Positions 15,295-24,782 of a stretch of 64,000 nt of DNA are shown here, piece after piece (positions within the stretch are counted from its first letter, which is position 1; each line of letters starts with the position of its first letter). The DNA is from Sphingomonas jejuensis (GTDB lineage Bacteria; Pseudomonadota; Alphaproteobacteria; Sphingomonadales; Sphingomonadaceae): positions 358,001 to 422,000 of the forward strand of contig NZ_JAATJE010000002.1 of the NCBI RefSeq assembly GCF_011927695.1. The letters run 5' to 3'. Made by a program: the position numbers and the translations under genes. The notes under the pieces are model-generated. The model was not told where the DNA came from, made no database searches, and saw only the letters and a program-made list of their open reading frames with translations.

Positions 15295-17402
15295 CGCGGG
15301 GTCGCGCGGTCCCACGCCCAGGCATAGACATCGGCAAACTCGGCCACCTGCGTGTCGGTAGCCGACCCGATGCCATGCCCCTGATCGGCATCGGCGCGCA
15401 CCAGCACCTGATCCGCCCCGAAGCGGCTGGCCGCGCGCGCGGCGAACTTCGCGCCCATCCACGGCACCACGCGCGTGTCGTTGAGGCCGACGGTGACCAG
15501 CGTCGGCGGCATGCGGGCGGCATCGGCCAGCTGCAGGTACGCGTCCTGCGTCATCAACCCTTCATAGCCGTCGCGGGTTCGCGGATCGCCCATTTCCCCG
15601 AACTGGTTGGGGCCGTTGGGCGCGGCGCCGAGGCGGGTGGCGTTCAGCACCGCGACGCGCGGAACAAGGCCGGCGAACAGCTCCGGATGCTCGATCGCCG
15701 TTGATGGCGCGAGCAGGCCGCCCGCGCTCGTCCCGGTGACGATCGTGGTGGCGGGGGTCGCGATCCCCAGCGTCTGGATCCGCTCGGCACAGGCGGCGAG
15801 ATCGTCATGGGCATTGTGCTTGTTGGCGGCGCGGCCGGCCTCGTGCCAGGCGCGGCCGCGCTCGCCCCCGCCGCGCGTGCCGCAAAAGGCAAAGGCGCCG
15901 CCGCGCTCGACCCAGGGCGCGAAGAAGGGCGAATAGAAAGGCGAGGTGGTGAGGACGCCGTAGCTGCCATAGCCTTCCAGGATGGTCGGCACGGGGCCGG
16001 CGGGGTCCGGGCGGCTGAGGATCACCAGCGGCACGCGCGTGCCGTCGCGGCTGATCGCCTCCTCCCTACGGGTGCGGAAGGCGCGCGCAGGCGCCCACAT
16101 CGCCGAGTCGAGGCCGAGCGATTGGAGCTGGCCGCCCGTCGCCCGGAAGCTCGCCTGCGCATTGGTCCAGCCGCGCAGGCCGAACACCACGGACCGGCCG
16201 TCCGTGTCGCGCTTCAGCCCGTCCAGCTCGCTTTCGAACGGCAGCGCCACCTCACGCGGCTGTTCGCCCGGCGGCATGAACAGGAGGTGCGAGACGCCGT
16301 CGCGCGTGCCGACCAGGTAGAGGCCGTCAGCCGTGGCGACGAGACTGCTGAGCGCAAGGTCGCCGCCCGGCAGCACCATCTGCGCCGGACCGAGCCGCCT
16401 GCCCGCAAGGCTGCGGCGATACAGCGCGCCGTTCGAGGCGTCGCGGGTGGAGATGTAGTAGAGCTGGTCGCCCGCGACGTCTGCGTCCTGGAGCTGATCG
16501 GCATAGTCGGCGACGGGTACCCAGTCCGGCCGGCCGGCGAGCAACTTATCGCGCGTGGTGAACCACATGCGCGCGTCCGCGCGGGCGCCGAAGGCGAAGC
16601 CGAACACGACCGGGCTGTCGGCATCGCCGAGGATGGCGGGGAATTCCTGCGGCTGAAAGGTTGGGCCGCCCGTCGCCTGCGTGCCGAGCAGAATACGCTC
16701 GACCGGCGCCGCGCCGCCCAGGCGGACCAGCGTCGCCTGCGTGTTCAGAAGCGGATCGGCGCCCGGCGTCTCTGGCGCGGTCGCCTGCGTGTAGGTGACA
16801 AGGTCGGAGCCGAGCCAGGTGAGTTCGAAATCTCCGAAGGTGCGGCCGGAAAGCTGGCCGGTCACCTGCCCCGTCTCCACATCCATGAACTGGAAGCGGC
16901 CAAGCTCCGCACCGCCTTCGCTGACGAGGAGGGCGACGGCGCGCCCGTCGGGAGACGGCGCGAAGCTGTCCACCGTGCGGGTCGCCGCGGTGCCGGCGCC
17001 CGGATCGAGCAGCACCCGCTCAGGGCCCGTGCCGTCGCGCACCACCAGCTTTGGCACGCGCGCGCCCGGATCGCGGCGCATGTAGAACAGCCGCCCGCCG
17101 GCGGATTGCACGCGCGAATAGCCGACCCCCGCCTGCGTGGCATCGCGCAGCAGCGTCGCGAACCGCTCCCGCTCCGGCAGGGCGCGCAGCCGCCGCACGG
17201 TTGCGTCGCTGGCGGTGGCAAGCCACGCGCGCATGTCCGCCGCGCGCGCCGGATCCTCCATCCAGCGATAGGGATCGTCGACCCGGTGGCCGAACACCTC
17301 CTCAGAAAAGGGTTCGGCGGGCGCCGGCGGATAGAAGGGCGCGGGCTGCGCCCATGCAGCGGCGGTGGACGCAAGCATCACGGCGCAAAACATTGATCGC
17401 AT
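15291..17402 (-). CDS. Secreted prolyl oligopeptidase family (S9A) serine peptidase
   Basis: Predicted to cleave short peptides after proline. The 703-residue precursor starts with a signal peptide (MRSMFCAVMLASTAAAWAQ), then the N-terminal segment VFGHRVDDPYRWMED typical of S9A. A long beta-propeller region precedes the C-terminal hydrolase domain. The catalytic triad reads Ser near 559 in GTSAGG, Asp near 642 in VGLNDTRV and His near 676 in ADQGHG. ATG 17402 is chosen for the signal peptide and the GGGGGAAG upstream. It sits alone and reversed between two flagellar units, so co-regulation with motility is unlikely. Confidence 0.93.
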   Translation of the reverse strand: MRSMFCAVMLASTAAAWAQPAPFYPPAPAEPFSEEVFGHRVDDPYRWMEDPARAADMRAWLATASDATVRRLRALPERERFATLLRDATQAGVGYSRVQSAGGRLFYMRRDPGARVPKLVVRDGTGPERVLLDPGAGTAATRTVDSFAPSPDGRAVALLVSEGGAELGRFQFMDVETGQVTGQLSGRTFGDFELTWLGSDLVTYTQATAPETPGADPLLNTQATLVRLGGAAPVERILLGTQATGGPTFQPQEFPAILGDADSPVVFGFAFGARADARMWFTTRDKLLAGRPDWVPVADYADQLQDADVAGDQLYYISTRDASNGALYRRSLAGRRLGPAQMVLPGGDLALSSLVATADGLYLVGTRDGVSHLLFMPPGEQPREVALPFESELDGLKRDTDGRSVVFGLRGWTNAQASFRATGGQLQSLGLDSAMWAPARAFRTRREEAISRDGTRVPLVILSRPDPAGPVPTILEGYGSYGVLTTSPFYSPFFAPWVERGGAFAFCGTRGGGERGRAWHEAGRAANKHNAHDDLAACAERIQTLGIATPATTIVTGTSAGGLLAPSTAIEHPELFAGLVPRVAVLNATRLGAAPNGPNQFGEMGDPRTRDGYEGLMTQDAYLQLADAARMPPTLVTVGLNDTRVVPWMGAKFAARAASRFGADQVLVRADADQGHGIGSATDTQVAEFADVYAWAWDRATPR

Positions 17403-17607
17403 CAGACTTCCCCCCGGACAGCCCAGCCGATCCCGCGTCGGCGGATCCGCATGTCCGGTAGCAAAAGGACGCGCCGGCGGATTGGACAGCATGGTTTCCA
17501 TGCCGTTCACCACGAAAAGCGGGTCAAGCGCGCGGGATGGTAGCCGTTCTTAAGGATGTTCGGGGCATGGATGCCCTTCTCAGGCATTCCGAGGGCCCTT
17601 CTTTCCC

Positions 17608-18471
17608 ATGTTTCCAGCGATCGGCCTTGTTGTCCTCCTGCTGATGGTGTTCGGCGGCTTCGCCATCACCGGCGGCGCGCTGGGCCCCGTCATGCACGCG
17701 CTGCCGCACGAGATGCTGATCATCGGCGGCGCAGCGGTGGGCGCGCTGATCATCGGCAATTCGGGCAAGCAGCTGAAGGCGCTGGGCGGCGGGTTCGTCA
17801 AGGCGTTCAAGGGACCGTCCTACAAGAAGCAGGACTTCCTGGACGTGATGTTCCTGGTGTCACGGCTGATGAAGATGCTGCGCACCGACGGTCCCGTCGC
17901 GCTGGAGCCGCATGTCGAGGATCCGAACTCGTCGAGCGTTTTCGCCGAATATCCGCGGCTCCTGAAGGACAAGACGCTGATCCACCTGATCTGCGACACG
18001 CTGCGGCTGGTGGTGGTGTCGTCTGGCAACCTGGACGTGCACGCGGTCGAGGAGGTCGTCGACAATTCGCTGAAGACCCACCACCACGAGGCGATGGGGC
18101 CGGCGGACAACCTGCAGACCCTGGCCGACGCGCTCCCCGCACTCGGCATCGTCGCGGCCGTGCTGGGCGTGGTGAAGACGATGGGATCGATCGACCAGCC
18201 GCCGGCCATCCTGGGCGGCATGATCGGGTCCGCGCTGGTCGGCACCTTCCTGGGCGTGCTGCTCGCCTATGGCATCGTGGGCCCGCTCGCGACGCGGCTG
18301 AAGGCCGTGATCGATGCGGACGCCGCCATCTACCACACGGTGAAGCAGATCATCATCGCATCGCTGCACGGCCATCCGCAGCCGCTGGTCATCGAGGCGG
18401 CGCGGTCCGGCATCGCGCACGTCAACCAGCCGAGCTTTGCCGAGGTGTTCGACGGAATGCGGGGCCGCTGA
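17608..18471 (+). CDS. motA: Flagellar motor stator protein MotA (canonical type)
   Basis: Proton-conducting stator subunit that presses on the rotor. 287 residues with four membrane helices; the last two carry the signatures LPALGIVAAVLGVVKTMGS and GMIGSALVGTFLGVLLAYG. The cytoplasmic loop between helices 2 and 3 holds the usual charged stretch. It is followed 4 bases later by motB. The 205-base gap before it (17403-17607) showed no clear sigma54 or sigma28 site. Confidence 0.96.
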   Translation: MFPAIGLVVLLLMVFGGFAITGGALGPVMHALPHEMLIIGGAAVGALIIGNSGKQLKALGGGFVKAFKGPSYKKQDFLDVMFLVSRLMKMLRTDGPVALEPHVEDPNSSSVFAEYPRLLKDKTLIHLICDTLRLVVVSSGNLDVHAVEEVVDNSLKTHHHEAMGPADNLQTLADALPALGIVAAVLGVVKTMGSIDQPPAILGGMIGSALVGTFLGVLLAYGIVGPLATRLKAVIDADAAIYHTVKQIIIASLHGHPQPLVIEAARSGIAHVNQPSFAEVFDGMRGR

Positions 18472-18475
18472 CGCC

Positions 18476-19528
18476 ATGGCGAAGTCCGCGGCGCCGGCGA
18501 AGGCCGGACATAACGAGCCGCCCAAGATCATCATCGTCAAGAAGATCGTCGGCGATGGCCATGGCGGGCATCATGGCGGTGCGTGGAAGGTCGCCTATGC
18601 CGATTTCGTGACGGCGATGATGGCGTTCTTCCTGCTGATGTGGCTGCTGGGCGCGACCGACGAGAAGGCGCGCAAGGGCATCGCCGATTATTTCGCGCCC
18701 ACGCTGATCGAGTTCAAGCAGAACTCCGCCGGGTCGAACGGCCTGTTGGGTGGATCATCGCTGATCGATGCGGAGAATTACCCGCATGCAAAGGGCCAGA
18801 CCGGCACACGCGCGCTGACGGTTCCGGTCACGGCCACCGGCGGCATCGAGGTGGGCGCCGGCCCCGACGGAGCGATCCGATCGGCCGAGGAGACGGCGAG
18901 CCAGCAACGCGCGTTCGAGGCGCTGCGCGCCGAACTCACCCGGCGCATCAAGCAGGACGTGCAGATCCGGCGCCTGGAAAAGAACGTCCGCTACACCCCG
19001 ACGCGCGACGGCCTGCAGATCGACCTGATCGACGACGCCGACTTTTCGATGTTCGCATCGGGCACCACCGCGCTGCGCCCGGAAGCGGCGCGGCTGGTGG
19101 ACGAGATCGCACGGTCGATCCGCCCGCTGCCCAACCAGGCCACCATCCGCGGGCACACGGACAGCATGCCCTATGGCGATCCGCTGCGCATGAACAACTG
19201 GATGCTGTCGAGCGGGCGGGCGGAAGCCACGCGGCGGCGGCTTGCGTCCGGCGGGATCGGCGACATGCGGTTCGACCGGATCGAAGGCGTCGCCGACCGC
19301 GAACCCTTCGTGCCGGAAGACTCGCTCGATCCGCGCAACCGCCGCGTGTCGATCACGCTGCTTTACCGCAGCGGGCAGCGGCCGCGGATGGCCGGTGGCC
19401 GCGAGCCGGCGCCGCGCGCGGGCACGGCACCGCGTCAGGCGGCGACGGCCCCGCGCATCTCGCTGCCGCCGCGGCCGGCGGAGCTGTCCGCCGACGACAG
19501 GCCGAACGCGCGCGCGACCCGATCGTAG
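18476..19528 (+). CDS. motB: Flagellar motor stator protein MotB (canonical type)
   Basis: Anchors the stator to peptidoglycan. 350 residues. The single membrane helix YADFVTAMMAFFLLMWLL near 40-57 holds the proton-binding Asp. The OmpA-like domain near 190-310 has TIRGHTDSMPYGD and SSGRAEATRRRL. A Pro/Ala/Arg-rich tail of about 50 residues follows and overlaps the end of the convergent monooxygenase gene by 94 bases. ATG 18476 is the start that directly follows motA. Confidence 0.96.
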   Translation: MAKSAAPAKAGHNEPPKIIIVKKIVGDGHGGHHGGAWKVAYADFVTAMMAFFLLMWLLGATDEKARKGIADYFAPTLIEFKQNSAGSNGLLGGSSLIDAENYPHAKGQTGTRALTVPVTATGGIEVGAGPDGAIRSAEETASQQRAFEALRAELTRRIKQDVQIRRLEKNVRYTPTRDGLQIDLIDDADFSMFASGTTALRPEAARLVDEIARSIRPLPNQATIRGHTDSMPYGDPLRMNNWMLSSGRAEATRRRLASGGIGDMRFDRIEGVADREPFVPEDSLDPRNRRVSITLLYRSGQRPRMAGGREPAPRAGTAPRQAATAPRISLPPRPAELSADDRPNARATRS

Positions 19529-20490
19529 CTGTCCACGCGCGGGGCGTGTTCGGGCAGGATGTTGACCAGCATCACCTCGTCCGCGTCATATTCGGCTGCC
19601 AAGAGCTCGATCTCCGCCCGCACCTCGTCACCGCTGCCGAGGATCGAGCGGCGACGCCGCTCCGCCGGCGGGTTGGCGAGCGCCCAGTCGGCCGCTTCGG
19701 CAAAGGACGGCACCGGGATCAGCCGCCCCTGGAACAGCGCGGCGAACATCATCCGCGACGGATTGGCGAGGTGCTGTGCCGCCTCCTTGTTCTCCGCAGC
19801 GATCGCCCAGGCGGCGACGACCAGCTTCGGCTCCGCCAGCCGCGCGGAGGGCCGGAAGTTGCGCCGGTAGAGATTGGCGAGCGGCGCCGCATCGGAGTTG
19901 ATGAAGTCGGCGATGCAATAAGGAAGCCCGCGTTCGGCCGCCCACAGCGCGCTGTCCGGCGAGCTGCCGAGCAACCAGGGCGCCACCGTGCCGCCGCCCG
20001 CCGGAAGCGTTTCAGCCAGCGCCGCAAAGGCGTGGTCGGGCGCGATGGTGCCTTCCAGATAGCCGATCAGCTCGTCCAGCATGTCGGGAAAGTCGGTCGC
20101 CTGGATGACGCGGCTGCGATCGCGCTGAAGCGCATAGGCCGTGCGCCGGTCGCTGCCCGGCGCACGGCCGAGGCCCAGGTCGATCCGGTCGGGCGCCATG
20201 GCGGCGAGCAGCGAGAAGGTCTCCGCAACCTTGAACGGCGAATAATGCGGCAGCATCACTCCGCCGGAGCCGAGGCGGATCCGGTCGGTCGCCTGAGCGG
20301 CGGCGCCGATCAGCACCTCCGGCGAGACGCCGGCGAGCGCGGGCGAGGCGTGATGTTCGGCGAACCAGATGCGCTTGAAGCCCAGCCGCTCCCCGCGCAC
20401 GGCGAGGTCGACGGAATTTCGGACAGCGTCGCCGGCGTTACCCGCGGCGGGGATCGGCGACTGATCGAGGATCGAGAGAGGAAGGGTCAT
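19435..20490 (-). CDS. LLM-class flavin-dependent oxidoreductase
   Basis: Luciferase-like monooxygenase of 351 residues, expected to use reduced flavin and oxygen on an unknown substrate. It begins LPLSILDQSPIPAAG, the usual start for the group resembling one half of bacterial luciferase, and has KRIWFAEHHASPALAGVSPE near 39-58 and RIDLGLGRAPGSDRRTAYAL later. The start codon lies inside the end of the upstream DUF962 gene (53-base overlap). The C-terminal tail overlaps motB on the other strand. Confidence 0.9.
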   Translation of the reverse strand: MTLPLSILDQSPIPAAGNAGDAVRNSVDLAVRGERLGFKRIWFAEHHASPALAGVSPEVLIGAAAQATDRIRLGSGGVMLPHYSPFKVAETFSLLAAMAPDRIDLGLGRAPGSDRRTAYALQRDRSRVIQATDFPDMLDELIGYLEGTIAPDHAFAALAETLPAGGGTVAPWLLGSSPDSALWAAERGLPYCIADFINSDAAPLANLYRRNFRPSARLAEPKLVVAAWAIAAENKEAAQHLANPSRMMFAALFQGRLIPVPSFAEAADWALANPPAERRRRSILGSGDEVRAEIELLAAEYDADEVMLVNILPEHAPRVDSYDRVARAFGLSSADSSAGRGGSEMRGAVAA

Positions 20491-20839
20491 GCGGACCGAT
20501 ATGGGGTCCGCCGCCGCCGACGCCAGCGCGCGCGAGATGCGGCGTCAACCGGCCGGACACCCACAGGAAATACATGCGGAAGTCGCCAACCAGCGACCAG
20601 AGCGGGTGCTTGAACGTCGCCGGCCGGTTCTTCTCGACGGCGAAATGCGCAACCCACGCGAAGAAATATCCGGCGATCGGCATCGCCCACAACAGCCACC
20701 ATGTGCGCGTCGCGATCGCCACGGCCGCGACCACGAACACCAGGGTGGTGCCGATATAGTGGAGCGCGCGGGTCGACGGCCTGGCATGTTCGCGCAGGTA
20801 GAAGAGCCAGAAGGCGTCGAAGTTGCCGGGCCGGTCCAT
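20438..20839 (-). CDS. DUF962 (Mpo1-like) membrane protein
   Basis: Small integral membrane protein of 133 residues. It has the family start FDAFWLFYLREHARPSTRAL HY in two adjacent parts, two or three hydrophobic helices (TLVFVVAAVAIATRTWWLL, MPIAGYFFAWVAHFAVEKN) and the sequence RPATFKHPLWSLVGDFRMYF. Related fungal Mpo1 oxidises fatty acids with iron bound by His residues, and several His are present here. The function in bacteria is not settled. ATG 20839 matches the family start. Confidence 0.85.
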   Translation of the reverse strand: MDRPGNFDAFWLFYLREHARPSTRALHYIGTTLVFVVAAVAIATRTWWLLWAMPIAGYFFAWVAHFAVEKNRPATFKHPLWSLVGDFRMYFLWVSGRLTPHLARAGVGGGGPHIGPHDPSSLDPRSVADPRRG

Positions 20840-20892
20840 CGGAGGCAGACTGCGCCCGGATGGCGGTGCTGGCAAGAGAAAGGACCGGATCG

Positions 20893-21174
20893 ATGATGTG
20901 GGCGCTGCTGGCGATCATCCTGGCGGTGACGGCCGCCATGATCCTGGGCACGCGGTCGCCCAACCGCATGCCGCCGCGCGCCGGCGACGAGCGCTTCGAC
21001 CCCGGCGTTGCGGACGACGCCCCGCCCGAGGAGCCGACGATCGCGGCGCTGATCCGCGACAATCCGGTGGAGGCGCTGCGCCGGTACGGCACCAGCGACG
21101 ATGCCGCCCGGCTGATCGAAGAGGGGCGCGGCGACGAGCTGAAGGGGCTGGGCTGGCGCGACCCGAACGGCTGA
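20893..21174 (+). CDS. Small single-helix membrane protein of unknown function
   Basis: A 93-residue protein not recognised as a named family. It starts with a membrane helix, MMWALLAIILAVTAAMILG, followed by a Pro/Asp-rich linker and a soluble C-terminal segment IAALIRDNPVEALRRYG. The start is supported by AGGA upstream. It is divergent from the DUF962 gene and convergent with murA, whose stop lies 3 bases beyond. The reading frame keeps normal high-GC codon use, so it is likely real. Confidence 0.65.
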   Translation: MMWALLAIILAVTAAMILGTRSPNRMPPRAGDERFDPGVADDAPPEEPTIAALIRDNPVEALRRYGTSDDAARLIEEGRGDELKGLGWRDPNG

Positions 21175-21177
21175 GCC

Positions 21178-22461
21178 TCAGCCGCTCGACACGCGCTCCA
21201 CGTCGGCGCCGATCGCCTGCAGCTTCGATTCGAGCTGCTCATAGCCGCGGTCGAGATGGTAGATGCGCGACACCTCCGTGGTGCCCGACGCGGCGAGCCC
21301 GGCGATGATCAGGCTCATCGACGCGCGCAGGTCGGTCGCCATCACGGGCGCGCCGCTCAAGCCCTTTACGCCGTGGACGGTGGCGGTGCGGCCGTTCACG
21401 CGGATGTCGGCGCCCATGCGGGCAAGCTCGGGCACGTGCATGTAGCGGTTCTCGAAGATCGTCTCCGTGAGCACGCTTTCCCCGGCCGCAAGCGTCAGCA
21501 TCGCCATGAACTGCGCCTGCATGTCGGTCGCGAAATCGGGAAACGGCGCGGTGGAGAGCGTGATCGGATTGATCGGGCCATCCGCCGTCACGCGGACGAA
21601 ATCGCGACCCTGCTCCACCGCCAGCCCGGCGGCGATCAGCGCATCCAGGGTGGCGGCCATGTCGGCCGGCTCCGCGCCCGCCAGCTCCACCGATCCGCCG
21701 GCGATGCCGACGGCGCAGGCGTAGCTGCCCGCCTCGATCCGATCGGGCATGACGCGGTAGGTGGCGCCGTGCAGCTCCGCCACGCCGTCGATGGTGAGCG
21801 TGGCGCTGCCGATGCCGTCGATGCGCGCGCCCATCGCCTGCAGCAGCCGGCACAGGTCGACGATCTCCGGCTCCCGCGCGACATTGTCGAGGACGGAGCG
21901 GCCGGACGCGAGCACGGCGGCCATGACCGCATTTTCCGTGGCGCCGACCGAAACCACTGGAAACGCGAAATCGCCGCCGGGAAGCCGGCCGCCGGGAGCA
22001 ACCGCGCGGACATAGCCCGCCGCCAGCTCGATCTCCGCGCCCAGCGCCTCCAGCGCCTTCAGGTGAAGGTCGATCGGGCGGTTGCCGATCGCGCAGCCGC
22101 CGGGCAGCGACACCGTCGCCTCCCCCGCGCGGCCGACCAGCGGGCCGAGCACGAGGATGGACGCGCGCATCTTGCGCACGATGTCATAGGGGGCGACGGT
22201 TGACGTGAGGCGGTTGGCACGCAGCGTCATCACGCGGCCGATGTCGCCGGGCGACGCACCTTCCACGGTGGTTGACACGCCCAGCTCGTTCAGGAGGTGG
22301 CCGAACGCGTCGACGTCGGCCAGGCGCGGCAGGTTGCGCAGCGTCAGCGGCTCGTCCGTGAGGATGCAGCAGGGCAGAAGCGTGAGCGCCGCGTTCTTCG
22401 CGCCGGAGATCGGCAAGCGCCCTTCGAGGCGGCGTCCGCCATTGATGATGATACGGTCCAT
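21178..22461 (-). CDS. murA: UDP-N-acetylglucosamine 1-carboxyvinyltransferase MurA
   Basis: First committed step of peptidoglycan synthesis: transfers enolpyruvate from PEP to UDP-GlcNAc in the cytoplasm. 427 residues, full length. Lys22 in the GAKNAAL motif and the catalytic loop Cys at about 123 in [15 protein letters not shown] are both present, so the enzyme should be sensitive to fosfomycin. It is transcribed away from the Crp/Fnr gene across a 144-base gap. Confidence 0.97.
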   Translation of the reverse strand: MDRIIINGGRRLEGRLPISGAKNAALTLLPCCILTDEPLTLRNLPRLADVDAFGHLLNELGVSTTVEGASPGDIGRVMTLRANRLTSTVAPYDIVRKMRASILVLGPLVGRAGEATVSLPGGCAIGNRPIDLHLKALEALGAEIELAAGYVRAVAPGGRLPGGDFAFPVVSVGATENAVMAAVLASGRSVLDNVAREPEIVDLCRLLQAMGARIDGIGSATLTIDGVAELHGATYRVMPDRIEAGSYACAVGIAGGSVELAGAEPADMAATLDALIAAGLAVEQGRDFVRVTADGPINPITLSTAPFPDFATDMQAQFMAMLTLAAGESVLTETIFENRYMHVPELARMGADIRVNGRTATVHGVKGLSGAPVMATDLRASMSLIIAGLAASGTTEVSRIYHLDRGYEQLESKLQAIGADVERVSSG

Positions 22462-22605
22462 CTCGCGCTTCTAGCGACCGCCCGGTGCGGTGCAAGCACA
22501 CCCATTTCGACCAGTGATGCGAACTAATTGCACCGGTCTGATCCAAGATAATGCCGCGCTTTCCCGTCTTGCCCACATTGCGTGTAACGAAACGGGTCTC
22601 GAGGG

Positions 22606-23343
22606 TTGACTTTGAAGGGGATTGGACTGGTCGCGCGAATGTCGCGGCTGTCACCGCTTGCGCCAGAGGAGGCCAAGGCGGTGGAGCGTCTTGAAAGCCG
22701 GCAGCGGAGCTGGCGGCGTGGCGCCTATATACAGCGCGAGAATGACCAGGCCGAAGAGCTTGTCATCCTGTCCGAAGGATGGGTGATCGCCGCCACGCTG
22801 ATGAACGACGGCAGCCGCCAGATCGTGCAGGTTCACCTGCCGGGCGAGCTGATGGGAAGCGCCAACCTGATGGTCCCGCGCGTCCCGATGTCGCTGTGCG
22901 CGATCACGGAGGTGACGGCGGCGATGATCGATCGCGGCGCCATGGCGCGCCTGCTGGCCGACCACCCGCGGCTGGCATCCCACCTGCTGGCGATGGCGGA
23001 GCTGGAGCGGCTGACGCTGGCCGACCGGATCGCGTCCCTGGGCCGGGGATCGGGGCGGGCGCGGCTGGCGGCATTCCTGCTCGACCTGCTCAACCGCCTG
23101 CGGCGGCTGGACCCCAGCGTGACCGACCAGTTCTCCATGCGGCTGACGCAGGAGCAGATCGGCGATGCGACCGGGCTGACGGCGGTGCACGTCAACCGGA
23201 TGATGCGCGCGCTGGTGGAGGAAGGATCGATCACCCGCGACGGAAGCATGGTGACGGTGCTGGACGAGCCGAAGCTGATGCGGCTGGCGCACTATGTCGA
23301 GCGCGAGACGATCGACACGAGCTGGATCCCGGAGCACGCCTGA
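22606..23343 (+). CDS. Crp/Fnr family transcription regulator
   Basis: DNA-binding regulator of up to 245 residues. A cyclic-nucleotide-type sensor domain spans about 25-135, with SEGWVIAATLMNDGSRQIVQ and HLPGELMGSANLM, then a long dimer helix, then a winged helix with LTQEQIGDATGLTAVHVNRM near 183-202. The Fe-S cysteine cluster of true FNR is missing (one Cys only), so direct oxygen sensing is unlikely. The start is unsure: TTG 22606 opens the frame, while ATG 22639 gives a 234-residue form. Targets are unknown. Confidence 0.85.
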   Translation: MTLKGIGLVARMSRLSPLAPEEAKAVERLESRQRSWRRGAYIQRENDQAEELVILSEGWVIAATLMNDGSRQIVQVHLPGELMGSANLMVPRVPMSLCAITEVTAAMIDRGAMARLLADHPRLASHLLAMAELERLTLADRIASLGRGSGRARLAAFLLDLLNRLRRLDPSVTDQFSMRLTQEQIGDATGLTAVHVNRMMRALVEEGSITRDGSMVTVLDEPKLMRLAHYVERETIDTSWIPEHA

Positions 23344-23346
23344 CCC

Positions 23347-23390
23347 GACGGCCCGACGAGCGCGCCTACGCGCCTGCCGTCACGCCTTTT
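23347..23390 (+). terminator. Candidate terminator after the Crp/Fnr gene
   Basis: Outer stem GACGGC (23347-23352) with GCCGTC (23376-23381), an inner stem GCGCG/CGCGC (23360-23364 and 23369-23373), then a short T run at 23387-23390. It overlaps the last codons of the convergent clpS gene. The structure is modest. Confidence 0.35.
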
Positions 23391-23706
23391 CGAGCGTGCA
23401 CTGCAGCGGGTGCTGGTTCTGGCGCGCGAAATCGATGACCTGGGTCACCTTCGACTCGGCGACCTCGTAGCTGAACACGCCGCACACCCCGACGCCGCGC
23501 TGATGGACGTGGAGCATGACGCGGGTGGCGTCCTCCATCGTCATGCGAAACACCTGCTGGAGGACGAGCACGACGAACTCCATCGGCGTGTAGTCGTCGT
23601 TCAGCATCAGCACCTTGTAGAGCGACGGCTTCTTGGCTTTGGCACGGGTGCGCGTCGCAACGCCGAGACCGGTGCCGGCGTCGTCGCCATTCTTGTCGTC
23701 CGCCAT
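23380..23706 (-). CDS. clpS: ATP-dependent Clp protease adaptor ClpS
   Basis: Delivers N-degron substrates to ClpAP. 108 residues from the chosen ATG (23706); ATGs at 23715 and 23733 are also in frame and none has a strong ribosome binding site. The conserved core is complete: [14 protein letters not shown] holds the substrate-binding Asn-Asp-Asp, [19 protein letters not shown] holds the His and ClpA-binding face, and [12 protein letters not shown] ends the protein. clpA, often the next gene in alphaproteobacteria, is not here; the convergent regulator gene lies downstream instead. Confidence 0.93.
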   Translation of the reverse strand: MADDKNGDDAGTGLGVATRTRAKAKKPSLYKVLMLNDDYTPMEFVVLVLQQVFRMTMEDATRVMLHVHQRGVGVCGVFSYEVAESKVTQVIDFARQNQHPLQCTLEKA

Positions 23707-23832
23707 GCGGATCATGTCGATGAGGGTGGCCATGCGTGGTGCAGAATATGGCATCCGACCCGCCGAGGGCAAGGCGAGCCGCGGCAATTTACCCTGCTTT
23801 TCCGCGCCGTGCGGCCCTTTCCAGACAGGAAC

Positions 23833-23856
23833 GGCCGCCCCCCAGAGGGAGCGGCC
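23833..23856 (-). terminator. Candidate terminator after the phasin gene
   Basis: GGCCGC (23833-23838) pairs with GCGGCC (23851-23856), with three further C-G pairs inside and a 4-base loop. It starts 35 bases past the phasin stop. The tract following on the minus strand is not rich in T, so the strength is uncertain. The 184-base gap 23707-23890 holds nothing else recognisable. Confidence 0.5.
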
Positions 23857-23890
23857 GCCCGATACGCAACGCTTTACGCGACGGCCGGCG

Positions 23891-24712
23891 TCAGCCGCCG
23901 ATCTTCATCTTCTCGGCCGCGACCGCGAAGCGGTTGGACAGCGGCTGGAACACGTCGCCGGCAGCCTTGAGCATCGCTTCGCTGTTGCGCGAGCTCTCCG
24001 CGACCAGCTGGTCGAACGCGTTCTTGGCGAACTCGCTCTGCAGGCGGAACAGGTCGGTCGGCGACTTCACCGACGCCATCTCCTTGATGGCGGCGGAGGT
24101 CTGCTCGAACGTCTTGCGGCCGAACTCGGCAGTCTGCTGGCTCAGCGCCTCGGCATGACGCGCGGCGGCCTTGGACGACTCGACCAGCGCCTCGATGTTG
24201 CCCTTCGAGAAGTCGTTGAAGTCCTCAACCAGACGGGCCGAACGCTCCATCGCCTGCTTGGCGCGGTCGTTGATCTCGCCGGCGGCGGCCTGGGCGTTGC
24301 CGGCAGCCTGGGCGGTGGCGTTGCTGATCTGCTCGTTCATCTTGTTGACGTCGGTCATGGTGCTCTCCGAAACAGGGTTGGGCGCAGCCTCAGAGGCCGT
24401 CGCCGGGGTGTCCGCCGCCGGAGCCTGGACCTGCGATGCGGCGGAAGCGACATCGGACGTCAGCTCGGGAGCGTTTTTGGTCTCGTCCGCCGAGCCACTG
24501 GCATCGGCGGAAACGGGTGCGACCGGGGGGATCGATGCCGCAACGACCGCACGATCGGTCGTCGTCTCCACCGCGTCCGCGATGGACACGCCGGCAGCGT
24601 CAGCCGCCTGTGCGTTCACGAACGGCACGGTCACGTCGCCGGTCGCGGGCGTCACGGCGGCATTGCGGGTCGACTTACGCGATCCGGCGGGTTTGCTCGG
24701 CTTGGCGGTCAT
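23891..24712 (-). CDS. Phasin family protein (polyhydroxyalkanoate granule coat)
   Basis: Predicted to coat polyhydroxyalkanoate granules. 273 residues. The first 120 residues are Ala/Thr/Pro-rich and low in complexity; the C-terminal 150 are amphipathic helices with [40 protein letters not shown] and [20 protein letters not shown], a typical phasin_2 pattern. ATG 24712 is preceded by a likely promoter and a palindrome that may bind PhaR. No polymer synthase gene is in the window, so the granule function is inferred from the family. Confidence 0.88.
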   Translation of the reverse strand: MTAKPSKPAGSRKSTRNAAVTPATGDVTVPFVNAQAADAAGVSIADAVETTTDRAVVAASIPPVAPVSADASGSADETKNAPELTSDVASAASQVQAPAADTPATASEAAPNPVSESTMTDVNKMNEQISNATAQAAGNAQAAAGEINDRAKQAMERSARLVEDFNDFSKGNIEALVESSKAAARHAEALSQQTAEFGRKTFEQTSAAIKEMASVKSPTDLFRLQSEFAKNAFDQLVAESSRNSEAMLKAAGDVFQPLSNRFAVAAEKMKIGG

Positions 24713-24749
24713 CTGCACTCCATACAACTGCGTCCATGTTGCGGCGCAG

Positions 24750-24778
24750 CAAATAGAGTGTGTTCAATCAGGTTTCAA
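24750..24778 (-). promoter_or_regulatory. Candidate sigma70-type promoter of the phasin gene
   Basis: On the minus strand, -35 TTGAAA (24773-24778) and -10 TATTTG (24750-24755) are separated by 17 bases. The predicted start lies about 30 bases before the phasin ATG. The local AT-rich sequence is unlike its surroundings. Confidence 0.5.
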
Positions 24779-24782
24779 GGGT

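Noticed and set aside
15807-17396. 529-codon plus-strand frame opposite the prolyl oligopeptidase
   Set aside because: The peptidase has an intact catalytic triad and signal peptide; the opposite frame has no motif.
18583-20613. 676-codon plus-strand frame across motB and the monooxygenase
   Set aside because: Out of frame with motB and antisense to the monooxygenase; low-complexity Arg/Gly/Asp content.
22488-22535. Inverted repeat CGGTGCAA/TTGCACCG between murA and the Crp/Fnr gene
   Set aside because: The arms are 32 bases apart with no promoter boxes I can place; too weak for an operator call.
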